In this document: positions 1 to 9,267 of the stretch, one piece after another
Numbering within the stretch: position 1 is the stretch's first letter
Layout of the letters: every line of letters begins with the position of its first letter
DNA from: CAVSDF01 sp963726715
GTDB taxonomy: Bacteria > Bacteroidota > Rhodothermia > Rhodothermales > BA12
Direction: 5' to 3'
DNA length: 64,000 nt
Assembly (NCBI GenBank): GCA_963726715.1
Contig: CAVSDF010000006.1
Coordinates: 124,001-188,000, forward strand
Made by a program: the position numbers and the translations under genes
Notes under the pieces: model-generated
The model's database searches: none
The model's input: the letters and a program-made list of their open reading frames with translations, nothing else
What the model was told of the DNA's origin: nothing

Positions 1-28
1 CCCCTGATTTCCGAACCTGACGATTCCG

Positions 29-1012
29 ATGCCTGAACTGCAGATGCGCGAGGCGCTGCGCGCCGCCATGACCGAGGAGATGGAGCGCGACGACAAGGTC
101 TTCCTCATCGGCGAGGAAGTCGCCGAGTACAACGGCGCCTACAAGGTCTCCGAAGGCATGCTCGACCAGTTCGGGCCGCGCCGCATCATCGACACGCCGA
201 TCTCCGAGAACGGCTTTACCGGCATGTGCATCGGCGCGAGCCTGCGCGGGCTGCGCCCGGTCGTCGAGTACATGACGTGGAACTTCGCCTTCGTGGCGAT
301 CGACCAGATCATCAACAACGCCGCCAAGATCCGCTACATGTCGGGCGGGCAGCTCCGCGTGCCGATCGTCTTCCGCGGCGCCAACGGCGCCGCCGGGCAG
401 CTCGGCGCGACGCACTCGACCGCCGTCGAGTCGATCTACAGCATCTTCCCCGGCCTCAAGGTCGTCTCGGTCTCCAACCCCGACGACGCCTACGGCCTGC
501 TCAAGAGCTCCATCCGCGACGACGACCCGGTCGTTTTCCTCGAGTCGGAAGTGATGTTCGGCCTCAAGGGCGAGGTCACGCTCGGGCAGGATCGCCTGAT
601 TCCGCTCGGCGAGGCGCGCATCGGGCGCGAAGGCGCCGACGTGACGATCGTCGGCTGGAACAAGTCGTACTGGCGGGCCATGGAGGCTGCCGAGGAACTG
701 GCGAAGCAGGGCATCGAGGCCGAGGTCATCGACCCGCGCACGATCCGCCCGCTCGACATCGGCGCCATCGTGCGCAGCGTCCGCAAGACGAACCGGCTCG
801 TCATCATCGACGAGGCCAACCCGTTCGCGTCGGTCGCCGCCGAGATCACGCACCAGGTGCAGCAGCAGGCCTTCGACGCGCTCGACGCGCCCATCACGCG
901 GGTGACCGCGCAGGACATCCCGGCGCCCTACGCGAAGAACCTCATCGAGGCCTACGTGCCCGGCGCGAAGCAGGTCGTCGAGGCCGCGCGCGCGGTGTGC
1001 TACGCCAACTGA
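29..1012 (+). CDS. pdhB: Pyruvate dehydrogenase E1 component, beta subunit
   Basis: Beta chain of the thiamine-diphosphate E1 enzyme. With E1 alpha it decarboxylates pyruvate and loads the acetyl group onto the lipoyl arm of E2, in the cytoplasm. The 327-residue product is complete and of normal family length. A transketolase-type pyrimidine-binding domain fills about residues 4-180, with the E1-beta block EEVAEYNGAYKVSEG near residue 30, and a transketolase C-terminal domain follows (DPRTIRPLD near residue 237). The ATG at 29 gives the usual MPELQMREALR start. The E2 gene follows 102 bp downstream; E1 alpha is expected just upstream, outside the window. A branched-chain or acetoin dehydrogenase role is possible, but the pairing with a pyruvate-type E2 favours pyruvate. 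Confidence 0.93.
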   Translation: MPELQMREALRAAMTEEMERDDKVFLIGEEVAEYNGAYKVSEGMLDQFGPRRIIDTPISENGFTGMCIGASLRGLRPVVEYMTWNFAFVAIDQIINNAAKIRYMSGGQLRVPIVFRGANGAAGQLGATHSTAVESIYSIFPGLKVVSVSNPDDAYGLLKSSIRDDDPVVFLESEVMFGLKGEVTLGQDRLIPLGEARIGREGADVTIVGWNKSYWRAMEAAEELAKQGIEAEVIDPRTIRPLDIGAIVRSVRKTNRLVIIDEANPFASVAAEITHQVQQQAFDALDAPITRVTAQDIPAPYAKNLIEAYVPGAKQVVEAARAVCYAN

Positions 1013-1023
1013 TGGGGCGGAGA

Positions 1024-1048
1024 GGGCGGTCTCAGACCCGCCCCTACG
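1024..1048. repeat. GTAGGGG/CCCCTAC-tagged hairpin
   Basis: A short imperfect palindrome in the 102-bp gap between the E1-beta and E2 genes: GGGCGGTCTCAGACCCGCCC followed by CTACGG. The same hairpin-plus-CCCCTAC design recurs at 11376, 40656 and 40766. It looks like a dispersed REP-like element rather than a terminator, because it lies inside an apparent operon and has no T run. Confidence 0.6.
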
Positions 1049-1114
1049 GTGCGTCTGTGGCGTGATGGATTCTCTTTTTCAATCGGCTCCGGCCGTCAAT
1101 TCCGATACTTCCCG

Positions 1115-2479
1115 ATGGCGATTCCTGTTGAAATGCCCAAAATGAGCGACACGATGGTCGAGGGCGTTCTCTCGGCCTGGATGGTCGAGGAAGGGCAGAG
1201 CGTCTCGGCGGGCGACGTGCTCGCGCAGGTCGAGACCGACAAGGCGACCATGGACCTCGAAGCCTACGACGATGGCGTGCTGCTCAAGCGCGTCGTCGCC
1301 GAGGGCGGATCGGTGCCCATCGGCGGCCTCATCGCCATCCTCGGCAAGGCCGGTGAAGACGTGGCCTCGATCCTCGCCTCCTACGGCGGGGGCGACGGTG
1401 CGAGCGCGCCCGCCGAGGCGCCGAAGGCCGAGACTCCGAAATCGGAGGCCCGAGGCCGAACGCAGGCGCGCCCGCCGCTGCCGATCCGCGGGCCGTGCAC
1501 GGCGAGGCGCGCAGCGACGCGTCCGCCGATGCGTCGGCGGACGCGCCCGCGGCTCTCCTCCGACGGTGGACGGGCGAAGGCGTCGCCGCTCGCGCGGTCG
1601 ATGGCGAAGGAGCACGGCCTCGAACTCGGCGCCGTCGCGGGCAGCGGGCCCGAGGGCCGCATCGTGCGCCGCGACATCGAGGCGGCGATGAAGCAGCCTG
1701 CCACCGAACCGCAGGCCGAGGCGACGAAGGCTGCTCCGGCGACCGCCGCCGCGCCCTCGGAGCCGGTCGCGCGCCGCGCGCCGCAGCCGGGCGACGAGTC
1801 GCGCCCGAACTCGCAGATGCGCAAGGCCATCGCCCGCCGCCTCGCACAGTCGAAGTTCTCCGCGCCGCACTTCTACCTCACCGTCGATGTCGACATGGAG
1901 GGCGCCGCCGACTTCCGCACGCGCCTGAACGCCGCCGCCGACAAACAGGGACGCGGCAAGGTGTCGGTCAACGACCTCGTCACCAAGGCCTGCGCGACGG
2001 CCCTCCGCCGCCACACGTACGTCAACGCCTCGTGGGGCGACGACGCCATCACGTTCCACAGCGGCGTCCACGTCGCCATCGCCGTGGCGATGGAGGACGG
2101 CCTCATCACGCCCGTCGTGCGCGACGCCGACCGCAAGGGCCTCGCCGAGATCGCCGCCGAGACGCGCGAGTTGGCCGGGCGCGCGCGCGAGAAGAAGCTC
2201 AGCCCCGACGAGTTCGACGGCGCGACCTTCACGACTTCCAACCTCGGCATGTTCGGCATCGAGTCGTTCACGTCGATCATCAACCCGCCCAACGCCTGCA
2301 TCCTCGCCATCGGCGCGATCCGCGAGGAGCCGGTCGTCAAGGACGGGCAGATCGTCGTCGGCTCGCGGATGAAGCTCACGCTCTCGTGCGACCACCGCGT
2401 CGTCGACGGTGCCAAGGGCGCGGCCTTCCTCACCGACGTCAAGGCGATGCTCGAAGAGCCGCTCACGATGCTTCTCTGA
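1115..2479 (+). CDS. pdhC: Dihydrolipoamide acetyltransferase (PDH E2)
   Basis: Core E2 enzyme that moves acetyl groups from the lipoyl arm to coenzyme A. I chose the ATG at 1115 (MAIPVEMPKMSDTMVEG), which starts exactly at the lipoyl domain; an upstream GTG at 1049 would add 22 unrelated residues. The lipoyl domain covers residues 1-80 with the modified lysine in ETDKA (K43). A peripheral subunit-binding domain follows near residues 155-195 (KASPLARSMAKE). The catalytic domain fills the C-terminal 230 residues, with the active-site histidine in SCDHRVVDG (H427). The linker at about 1445-1555 is Arg/Pro-rich in this frame, whereas another frame reads as a typical Ala/Asp linker, so two compensating one-base slips are likely there. 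A strong hairpin terminator follows the stop. Confidence 0.93.
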   Translation: MAIPVEMPKMSDTMVEGVLSAWMVEEGQSVSAGDVLAQVETDKATMDLEAYDDGVLLKRVVAEGGSVPIGGLIAILGKAGEDVASILASYGGGDGASAPAEAPKAETPKSEARGRTQARPPLPIRGPCTARRAATRPPMRRRTRPRLSSDGGRAKASPLARSMAKEHGLELGAVAGSGPEGRIVRRDIEAAMKQPATEPQAEATKAAPATAAAPSEPVARRAPQPGDESRPNSQMRKAIARRLAQSKFSAPHFYLTVDVDMEGAADFRTRLNAAADKQGRGKVSVNDLVTKACATALRRHTYVNASWGDDAITFHSGVHVAIAVAMEDGLITPVVRDADRKGLAEIAAETRELAGRAREKKLSPDEFDGATFTTSNLGMFGIESFTSIINPPNACILAIGAIREEPVVKDGQIVVGSRMKLTLSCDHRVVDGAKGAAFLTDVKAMLEEPLTMLL

Positions 2480-2505
2480 GGATGCGCCTCGCGTGACCGC
2501 TTCCG

Positions 2506-2543
2506 CACCTGTCAGGTCTCCCGGCCTGACAGGTGTTTCGTTT
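2506..2543. terminator. CCTGTCAGG-family hairpin terminator after pdhC
   Basis: A perfect 11-bp stem, CACCTGTCAGG at 2506-2516 paired with CCTGACAGGTG at 2525-2535, has an 8-nt loop and is followed by TTTCGTTT. It sits 26 bp after the E2 stop and has the shape of a rho-independent terminator. The same sequence family recurs at 6381, 7229, 24856 and 28504. Confidence 0.75.
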
Positions 2544-2606
2544 CCGACCGATCGGTCTGATTGCCGCCACCCGGCTGGCCCTGGTTTCCCCGACCGACCG
2601 GTCTGC
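2541..2606. repeat. Paired TTTCCGACCGATCGGTCTG elements (copies 1 and 2)
   Basis: Two near-identical palindromic boxes lie as a direct repeat before the metallophosphoesterase gene: TTTCCGACCGATCGGTCTG from 2541 and TTTCCCCGACCGACCGGTCTG from 2586. Each contains GACCGAYCGGTC. Inverted copies lie just after the same gene (3437-3481). They could be operators for a TetR-type repressor or a dispersed repeat; the sequence alone does not decide. Confidence 0.6.
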
Positions 2607-2617
2607 ACGCCGCTTCG

Positions 2618-3421
2618 ATGCCGTACCGCCTCGCCCACGTCTCCGACATCCACTTCGGCGCCATCGCCGACGCGCGCATCGTCGATGCTCTCGTCGATGA
2701 GATCAACGGTGCAGGGGTGGACGTGGTGTGCCTCTCGGGCGATCTCACGCAGCGGGCGCGGCACCGCGAGTTCGCCGCCGCGCGGGCGATGATGGACCGG
2801 TTCACGGCGCCCGTCATCGTCGTGCCCGGCAACCACGACGTGTACGCGTGGTGGAGCCCGCTGCGGCGCCTCTTCCGCCCACTCCGCCGCTACCGACGCC
2901 TCGTGAGTGAGGACCTGGCGCCGTCGTTCGTGACGGAGGACGCGGAAATGGCGGTTCTCGGCATCAACTCGGCGCATGGGCAGACGCGCAAGGGCGGGCG
3001 AATCGGCTCGGCGATGCGGGCGGCGATGCAGGCGTTTTTCGACGCGCAGCCCGGCGGCGCCTTCAAGGTGCTCGTGCTCCACCACCACCTGATGCGCGTC
3101 GCCGCGCTCGGCAGCCACGACGTCTCGCGCAAGGCCACGCGCACGCTCGCGCTCGCCCGCGCGCTCGGCGTCGACCTGATCCTCTGCGGCCACCTCCACA
3201 TCTCGCACGTCGAATCGGTCGAGGCCGTTGGGAGCGCGCGGCGCGTGGTGATTGCGAGCGCAGGCACGGCGACGAGCACGCGGGGCCGGAAGCAGCACAA
3301 GCAGACCAACTTCTACAACCTCATCCACGTCGATGATGGCGCCTTCGAAATCGACGAGCGCCGTTTCTCGAGAGAGACCGGACGGTTCGAAACGACCCAG
3401 ACGCGGCGTTTCGAGCGATAA
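2618..3421 (+). CDS. Metallophosphoesterase
   Basis: A calcineurin-like phosphoesterase of 267 residues that probably uses two metal ions to hydrolyse a phosphomonoester or phosphodiester; the substrate cannot be read from the sequence. All metal-binding motifs are present in order: DIH near residue 11, LSGDLTQRAR near 40, VVPGNHDVYAW near 69, a histidine cluster LHHHL near 154, and CGHLHISHV near 190. The ATG at 2618 puts MPYRLAHVSDIHFG at the N-terminus, as usual for the family. No signal peptide is seen, so it is probably cytoplasmic. The gene stands alone, bracketed on both sides by GACCGATCGGTC palindromes in opposite orientations. Confidence 0.88.
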   Translation: MPYRLAHVSDIHFGAIADARIVDALVDEINGAGVDVVCLSGDLTQRARHREFAAARAMMDRFTAPVIVVPGNHDVYAWWSPLRRLFRPLRRYRRLVSEDLAPSFVTEDAEMAVLGINSAHGQTRKGGRIGSAMRAAMQAFFDAQPGGAFKVLVLHHHLMRVAALGSHDVSRKATRTLALARALGVDLILCGHLHISHVESVEAVGSARRVVIASAGTATSTRGRKQHKQTNFYNLIHVDDGAFEIDERRFSRETGRFETTQTRRFER

Positions 3422-3436
3422 ACATCGTTTGAGACG

Positions 3437-3481
3437 ACCGACCGATCAGTCGGAAACGCGCCGCAGACCGATCGGTCGGCA
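3437..3481. repeat. Paired GACCGATCGGTCGG elements (copies 3 and 4)
   Basis: Two boxes, ACCGATCAGTCGGAAA and CAGACCGATCGGTCGGCAT, lie between the convergent metallophosphoesterase and fructokinase genes. They are the reverse-complement orientation of the pair at 2541-2606. The second overlaps the 3' end of the fructokinase gene by a few bases and could also act as a weak hairpin for either gene. Confidence 0.6.
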
Positions 3482-4360
3482 TCATGCGGTGTCGCGGGCG
3501 AGGATCATGGCACCGACGACGCCTGCGCGCGGACCGAGCGATGGGGGCACGAGGTAGGTGGCGAGGCCGTCGGCGAGGGCGGCAGAAGCGACGTAGCCGC
3601 CGAGGCGGGCGTCGACGGCGGCGCGGACGCGGGGCCACAGGTGCGCCTGGCCCATCACCCCGCCACCGACGACGATGCGGTCAGGCGAGAGTGCGAGCGC
3701 GAGAGCGGCGATGCCCGCGCCGAGCGTGTCGGCGACGTCGATCCACACGGGATCGTCCTCACCCAGCGACTCCGCCGGGGCACCCGCGCGGGCGGCGATG
3801 GCAGGGCCGGAGGCGAGTCCCTCGAAACAGGCGCCGTGGTACGGGCACACGCCCGCGAACGTGTCGCCCACGCGCTGCGGCACCGGGATGTGGCCCATTT
3901 CGGGATGCACGAGGCCGCCGAGCAGCCGCCCATCGACGAGAAGTGCGCCGCCGATGCCCGTCCCGACCGTCAAATACAGCGGCTGCCGCGCCCCGAGGGC
4001 CGCCCCGAGGGCCGCCTCGCCGACGAGCGCGACGCCGACATCGGTGGCGAAGGCGACGGGCACGCCGAGCGCGCGGGCGAGCGTGCCGCGCACGTCGGTC
4101 ATCGCCCAGCCGGGCTTGGGCGTCGTGGTCACGAAGCCGAACGTCGGCGAACTGGGGTCGAGATCGACGGGGCCGAACGAGCCGATGCCGATGGTGACGG
4201 GCGGGCGGTCGAGGTGGCTGAAGAAGTGGACAGCGCGCGCGAGCGTCTCCTCTGGGGTCGTCGTCGGGAAGCGGACGAAGTGGTCGATGCTTCCGAAGCC
4301 GTCGCCGACGGCGCAGACGAATTTGGTGCCGCCGGCTTCGACGCCTCCGTAGACGGGCAT
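3482..4360 (-). CDS. scrK: ROK-family fructokinase
   Basis: A sugar kinase of the ROK family, 292 residues, predicted to phosphorylate fructose with ATP. The N-terminal phosphate loop is EAGGTKFVCAVG, the substrate-loop block is GSFGPVDLDP, and the ROK zinc site is clear (HPEMGHI followed by CPYHGACFEGLASGPA). By memory, the protein follows Bacillus YdhR/GmuE fructokinase over its whole length, including the final PPSLGPRAGVVGA. The ATG complement at 4358-4360 (MPVYGGVEAGG) was chosen because translation upstream of it is only out-of-frame bshA sequence. It lies 98 bp downstream of bshA on the same strand and may be cotranscribed. Confidence 0.9.
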   Translation of the reverse strand: MPVYGGVEAGGTKFVCAVGDGFGSIDHFVRFPTTTPEETLARAVHFFSHLDRPPVTIGIGSFGPVDLDPSSPTFGFVTTTPKPGWAMTDVRGTLARALGVPVAFATDVGVALVGEAALGAALGARQPLYLTVGTGIGGALLVDGRLLGGLVHPEMGHIPVPQRVGDTFAGVCPYHGACFEGLASGPAIAARAGAPAESLGEDDPVWIDVADTLGAGIAALALALSPDRIVVGGGVMGQAHLWPRVRAAVDARLGGYVASAALADGLATYLVPPSLGPRAGVVGAMILARDTA

Positions 4361-4458
4361 GGCAAGAGGGGATTGAGGAGTGCCGCAAGGTCGGCCCTCC
4401 GATCCGACCCGGATGTGACGAGACGCCAAAGACGCGCGGCAGTGACGCGAACCCGGCC

Positions 4459-5592
<1,134 letters not shown>

Positions 5593-5742
5593 GCACAGGG
5601 AGGGAAACGAGTGGACACGCGCCCATCGGCGGCCCGAACCGGCCCGGCCGGATGTGGTTGCACGGCTCCCGACCGGCGCGCCACCCCTTGGCCGCGCCGT
5701 TACGTCCGTCTCCCGATCTCGCCTTCCCATCCCCTCGTTCCG

Positions 5743-6351
5743 ATGACCTCGACCGTCTCGCGCGGCCTCGCCGCTGCCGCTCTCGCCGCTGCCACCTTGG
5801 CCGCGCCCGCCGCCCACGCCCAGATCGGCATCGCCGTCGGAGCCAACTTCGACCGCATCACCGACGTCGACCGCGGAAGCGCAGAGGCGGCGTACAAGTC
5901 GGCGTCGGGCTACCACGTCGGCGTGACGTACACGCTCGGGCTCGGGCCGGTCGCCATCCGCCCCGGCGTCTTCTACACCGACATCTCGGCGTTCGAGCCG
6001 AAGGACGGCGCCGCGAACGCCGAGAGGATCAACCTCGACCTCATCGAGGTGCCGATCGACATCAAGCTCAACGTCTCGCCGCTTCCGCTCGTCAAGCCGT
6101 ACGTGCTCGCCGGGCCGGTCTTCCGCTTCGCGCAGACGGGAGACGACGACGCGACGTTCGAGAAGGAGGACTTCACGGTCGCTGGAGCGGTCGGTGCAGG
6201 CGTCGGCGTGAGCGCGCTCGGCTTCCGTCCGTATGCAGAGGCGCGCTACCAGTTTGGCTTGCAGACGTTTGCGAGCGACATCGGCGGCGTGCCGACCGAC
6301 GGCGGCGGGCGCGTCAACTCGTTCCTGATCCGCCTCGGCCTCACGTTCTGA
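5743..6351 (+). CDS. Outer-membrane beta-barrel protein
   Basis: A secreted 202-residue protein with a signal peptide of about 26 residues ending APAAHA|Q. The mature part alternates short hydrophobic and polar stretches (GIAVGANFDRI, YHVGVTYTLG, VAIRPGVFY, KPYVLAGPVFRF, FRPYAEARYQFGL) and ends in FLIRLGLTF, a terminal beta-signal with a final aromatic residue. This is the pattern of an eight-strand-type PorT/OmpW-like barrel. No specific function can be read. It is divergent from bshA and is followed by a perfect hairpin terminator. Confidence 0.8.
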   Translation: MTSTVSRGLAAAALAAATLAAPAAHAQIGIAVGANFDRITDVDRGSAEAAYKSASGYHVGVTYTLGLGPVAIRPGVFYTDISAFEPKDGAANAERINLDLIEVPIDIKLNVSPLPLVKPYVLAGPVFRFAQTGDDDATFEKEDFTVAGAVGAGVGVSALGFRPYAEARYQFGLQTFASDIGGVPTDGGGRVNSFLIRLGLTF

Positions 6352-6380
6352 GCGATTTCGCGCTGCCGCGGATGACCCCG

Positions 6381-6416
6381 AAAACCTGTCAGGTCCCCCG
6401 ATCTGACAGGTTTTTC
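6381..6416. terminator. CCTGTCAGG-family hairpin terminator
   Basis: A perfect 12-bp stem, AAAACCTGTCAG at 6381 paired with CTGACAGGTTTT ending at 6414, has a 10-nt loop. The flanking A and T tracts make it a bidirectional rho-independent terminator for the barrel gene. It belongs to the same family as the hairpins at 2506 and 28504. Confidence 0.75.
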
Positions 6417-6510
6417 GCGCCCGAACACCCGCGACGCTGCCGGACCGAAGTGAGACGGCGGGCGCGCGGTACGATGTTTGGGACGCCCGCACCCACGCTC
6501 CCTTCCCCCG

Positions 6511-7197
6511 ATGCGCGCCACTTTGCTTCCGCTGCTCCCGACGCCCCTGCGGGCGCTCGCCCTCGTCGTCCTCGCCGCCACCGCCGCCTCCGGGTGCGCG
6601 GTCTTCTCGCCGACGGCCCTTCCGGCCACCCCCATCGCCGTCGAGACGGCGACCTTCACCACCGACGCCGGGTCGCAGGACGTGCTTGCGCTCGCGCGCA
6701 GCCTCGGGCGCACGTTCGGGATGTCGACCGGCTTCGTCGATGCGGGCGGTGGGCGCTTCGAGAGCGATTACGTGTCGCTGCGGAGCGTGCAGGAAGCGCT
6801 CGAAGACGACCTCCCCGGCGGGCCGTTCCTCGGCACCACCCTCGTCCGCTTCACCGTCGACGCGCTCCCCAACCCGAGCGGCGGCGCAGGCACGGCGGTC
6901 CGCATCCGCGCGACGATGCGCCCGACGAGCGGTGCCTACTACCCGCAGCGCACGCCGGGCCGGTACTGGCTCGACCGTTACGCCGGGGCGCTCGCCGAGA
7001 CACTCAACGCGACTTACGCGCCCATCGTGACCGACGCGCAGTACCTGACCGTGCTCGAACGCGGCGGCGACATCCGCGCGCCCGTCGCCTCGAAGGAGCA
7101 GCGCCGGGGCCGCGGCGACCTCTCGCGCGGCCTCAAGATCGCGGGCCTCGCCCTCGCCGCCGTTATCGTCGGCTCGATCATCGTGACGGCGAACTGA
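6511..7197 (+). CDS. Putative lipoprotein with C-terminal membrane segment
   Basis: Unrecognised 228-residue protein. A lipoprotein signal peptide is visible, with a hydrophobic core LALVVLAATAASG and the lipid-attachment cysteine C29 followed by AVFSP. The central region is probably globular, and the last 25 residues (IAGLALAAVIVGSIIV) look like a transmembrane helix, which is unusual for a lipoprotein. The ATG at 6511 is used; an in-frame TTG at 6478 lies upstream but would spoil the signal peptide. It stands alone between the barrel gene and a convergent DUF4184 gene. No function is proposed. Confidence 0.7.
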   Translation: MRATLLPLLPTPLRALALVVLAATAASGCAVFSPTALPATPIAVETATFTTDAGSQDVLALARSLGRTFGMSTGFVDAGGGRFESDYVSLRSVQEALEDDLPGGPFLGTTLVRFTVDALPNPSGGAGTAVRIRATMRPTSGAYYPQRTPGRYWLDRYAGALAETLNATYAPIVTDAQYLTVLERGGDIRAPVASKEQRRGRGDLSRGLKIAGLALAAVIVGSIIVTAN

Positions 7198-7233
7198 GCG
7201 CGGGGCGGTGGTGGTGAGGCTTGTGAGAGCCTG

Positions 7234-7995
7234 TCAGGTCTCGCAGGGTGCCGAGCGGCGGCGCCAGACGCTGTAGACTGTGATGGCGATGAAGGCAGCG
7301 CTCGTGGCCGAGACTACGAACCGGCCTGCAAACATGGACAGCGGTGAGGCCGCGCCCGCTGCGGCGGCTGCGGCATAGACGCCTCCCGCGACGAAGGCAA
7401 ACGAGACGATCAGGGAACTCCAGAGCACGCGCTCACGGGCCGAGAGCCGAGGCGTAACGCCAACTTCGGGTGCGCGCCGCCACCACCGGACGCCGGCGAG
7501 CGCAATGCCTGCTAGGCCGAGCATCGTGGAGCCGTGCTGCGCCAGCTTGTACGCTGGAGCGGTGCCGAGCGAGCCGAGTGGAACCGTGCGGCGCAGCGCA
7601 GGAAACGATGCGACACCCCAGCCGCTCGCGTGAGTGAAGGCGTCCCACAGAAGGTGCGTGGCGGCACCGAGCAGGACAGCTGCCGCGACGAGCACGAGCG
7701 GCCGCTCAAGCGGAGACGCCCGGATGCAGGAGGCGAGGCGGCGCTGCGCGGCTATCGGCGCAAGCTCCGCGAGCGAGTGCTTGAGGAGGCGGTGAAACAC
7801 CCAGAGCAGCGCGAGCCCGGCAGGGAGGCAGAAAAAGAAAAGTCCGGGCAGGGTGTGACCGAAATGGCCGCGGGGGGCCAGCCGAATGAAGTAGACGAGG
7901 TCGGGCGCGACGCTGCCGACGACGAGGGCGGAGAGGGGAAGCCGGAGCCGGGCAAGGAGAAGTACGGCGGCGGGGTGGGCGAACGTCAGCGGCAC
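7234..7995 (-). CDS. DUF4184 family membrane protein
   Basis: An integral membrane protein of about 253 residues with the opening PLTFAHPAAVLLL, which is diagnostic of DUF4184 proteins, followed by APDLVYFIRL and an internal GAATHLLWDAFTH block with conserved histidines and acids. Five or six hydrophobic helices are visible. The function of the family is unknown; the His/Asp pattern recalls membrane metal-dependent hydrolases. I place the start at the GTG complementing 7993-7995, because DUF4184 proteins normally begin at this point; the frame stays open upstream through unrelated sequence. Its TGA stop lies inside a CCTGTCAGG half-palindrome at 7229-7240. Confidence 0.75.
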   Translation of the reverse strand: MPLTFAHPAAVLLLARLRLPLSALVVGSVAPDLVYFIRLAPRGHFGHTLPGLFFFCLPAGLALLWVFHRLLKHSLAELAPIAAQRRLASCIRASPLERPLVLVAAAVLLGAATHLLWDAFTHASGWGVASFPALRRTVPLGSLGTAPAYKLAQHGSTMLGLAGIALAGVRWWRRAPEVGVTPRLSARERVLWSSLIVSFAFVAGGVYAAAAAAGAASPLSMFAGRFVVSATSAAFIAITVYSVWRRRSAPCET

Positions 7996-8104
7996 GGCGA
8001 GAGAGTCCGGTAGGGATGCGGGGCGTGTCGGTAGGCGGAAGCCCGCGCTCGCGCAACCGGTCATCGCGTTGCAGGAACACTCCGCCGAACGCTTTACCTG
8101 TGCA

Positions 8105-8317
8105 TCAGGCGCGGGCGATCTCTCGATCGCTGTTCGACATGAGCGCCGGGATCGGGTCGGCATCTTCGCGCATCCCGTCGAGGTGGAAGGCGATGGCCTC
8201 ACGGGTCGATTCGCGCGCCTCGGCCTCCGTCTCGCCAACGGCCACGCAGCCTGGAAGGTCGGGGACGTGGGCGCCGAAACGGCTCCCCCCACGTTCGATG
8301 ACGATGGCGTAGTGCTT
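8105..8317 (-). pseudogene. HicB-like antitoxin remnant without a start codon
   Basis: On the minus strand this frame reads KHYAIVIERGGSRFGAHVPD then LPGCVAVGETEAEAREST, REAIAFHLDGMREDADPIP, an almost textbook HicB antitoxin fold of about 71 residues. However, between the TGA of the upstream thioredoxin gene (same frame) and this block there is no ATG, GTG, TTG or CTG; the codon two before the first lysine is GTA. No HicA toxin is found on either side. It is either an orphan antitoxin with a damaged start, a case of a base error, or a non-canonical start. It is too short and too broken to appear as a normal ORF. Confidence 0.55.
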
Positions 8318-8356
8318 CGCTACCGGAGTGTCGCGGCGAACCGCCGGTGGCCGCTG

Positions 8357-9016
8357 TCAGTTGCCGCGCGGGGCCGAGGTGGCGCCGGGCTCGGGAGCGG
8401 GGATGGGCTGGCCGGTTTCGCGCGCGCGCCACACGTCGAACGTCTCGCCCTTGTAGGCGTCGGTGCCGATGTAGCGGAGCACGAGCGCGAAGTCGTTGGC
8501 GGGCGAGTAGCCGGGCAGGTGCGTGATCTTGCGTCCGTCGGCGGAGAGGAACGCGGTCGTCGGATACCCCTGCGCGCCGAGCGCCTGGGCGAGCATCTGC
8601 GACGAGGCGCTCATCCCCATCACCGGGATCGAGTCGGTGGCGAGCTCGCCGTCGAGGCGGACCGGCTCGAAGTACTGCTCGACGACCGCCTGCACATCGG
8701 CCGACGGGTACACCTCGCGCTGCATCTTGCGGCAGTAGCCGCACCACGACGCCCAGACTTCCACAAGCACCTTCTTCCCGCTCACCTTCGAGGCGGCGAG
8801 TGCGTCGGGGAAATTCGCGTGCCACGCGATGTTCGGTGCAGGCACCGACGCGTTGGCACTCGCGGGCACGACGGCGCCGGACGGGCGCGGATGGGGGGCA
8901 GTGCTCGTTTCCACCGCCGGAGCACCGGTCGGGGCAGGCGGCGTGGTCGGCTGCGCGCACGCGGCGATGGGCAGGGCGAGAAGCGCGGCGAGCGCGAGCG
9001 GGAAACGGGACATCAT
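8357..9016 (-). CDS. Lipoprotein thioredoxin-like protein
   Basis: A 219-residue envelope thiol-disulfide protein. The N-terminus is a lipoprotein signal (LLALPIAAC, lipid cysteine C20) followed by a Pro/Ala/Thr-rich linker up to about residue 60. The thioredoxin fold follows with KVLVEVWASWCGYCRKM (C92-C95) and the conserved cis-proline in QGYPTTAFL. The CGYC pair resembles DsbD/TlpA-type and thioredoxin_7 domains. It probably acts as a periplasm-facing reductant; the partner is unknown. Two consecutive ATG codons begin the frame. The HicB-like remnant lies immediately downstream. Confidence 0.85.
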   Translation of the reverse strand: MMSRFPLALAALLALPIAACAQPTTPPAPTGAPAVETSTAPHPRPSGAVVPASANASVPAPNIAWHANFPDALAASKVSGKKVLVEVWASWCGYCRKMQREVYPSADVQAVVEQYFEPVRLDGELATDSIPVMGMSASSQMLAQALGAQGYPTTAFLSADGRKITHLPGYSPANDFALVLRYIGTDAYKGETFDVWRARETGQPIPAPEPGATSAPRGN

Positions 9017-9150
9017 CGGGGCGGGGAAAGACAGGGCATCGATCCGAAGAACGTCGGACGCAGGCGCGAAACGCAGGACAGAACTTGAAGATCGTGCGCC
9101 GCCGGGCGGAAATCCACCGCGTCGAACAGTCCGCCCCACCCCTCCACCGC

Positions 9151-9238
9151 TGTCATCGCGCGGCGCGCAGCGACGTGGCAGTCTGGCTCGACACCGCTCC
9201 GAACAACGAGAGTGACGCGCTGCGCTCGGACTGACACG
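9151..9238. repeat. Degenerate TGTCATTGCGAG-type inverted repeat
   Basis: The gap before the thioredoxin gene holds TGTCATCGCGCGGCGCGCAG ... GTGGCAGTCTGG and, about 50 bp on, GAGAGTGACGCGCTGCGCTC ending in GACTGACAC. Both arms match the much cleaner repeat at 38065-38146 (TGTCATTGCGAG ... CTCGCAATGACAG), and the right arm matches 59440-59486. This seems to be an old copy of that repeat. The rest of the 9017-9267 gap shows no gene. Confidence 0.55.
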
Positions 9239-9267
9239 AGCATTTCGGACGATTCGATAGTGAGCCG

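Noticed and set aside
1079..3328. A 749-codon minus-strand frame over the E2 and phosphoesterase genes
   Set aside because: Both plus-strand genes have clear catalytic motifs; the minus frame is compositional antisense.
7996..8104. HicA toxin next to the HicB-like block
   Set aside because: No frame shows the HicA GSH/dsRBD-like motif; the DNA reads only into the DUF4184 start.
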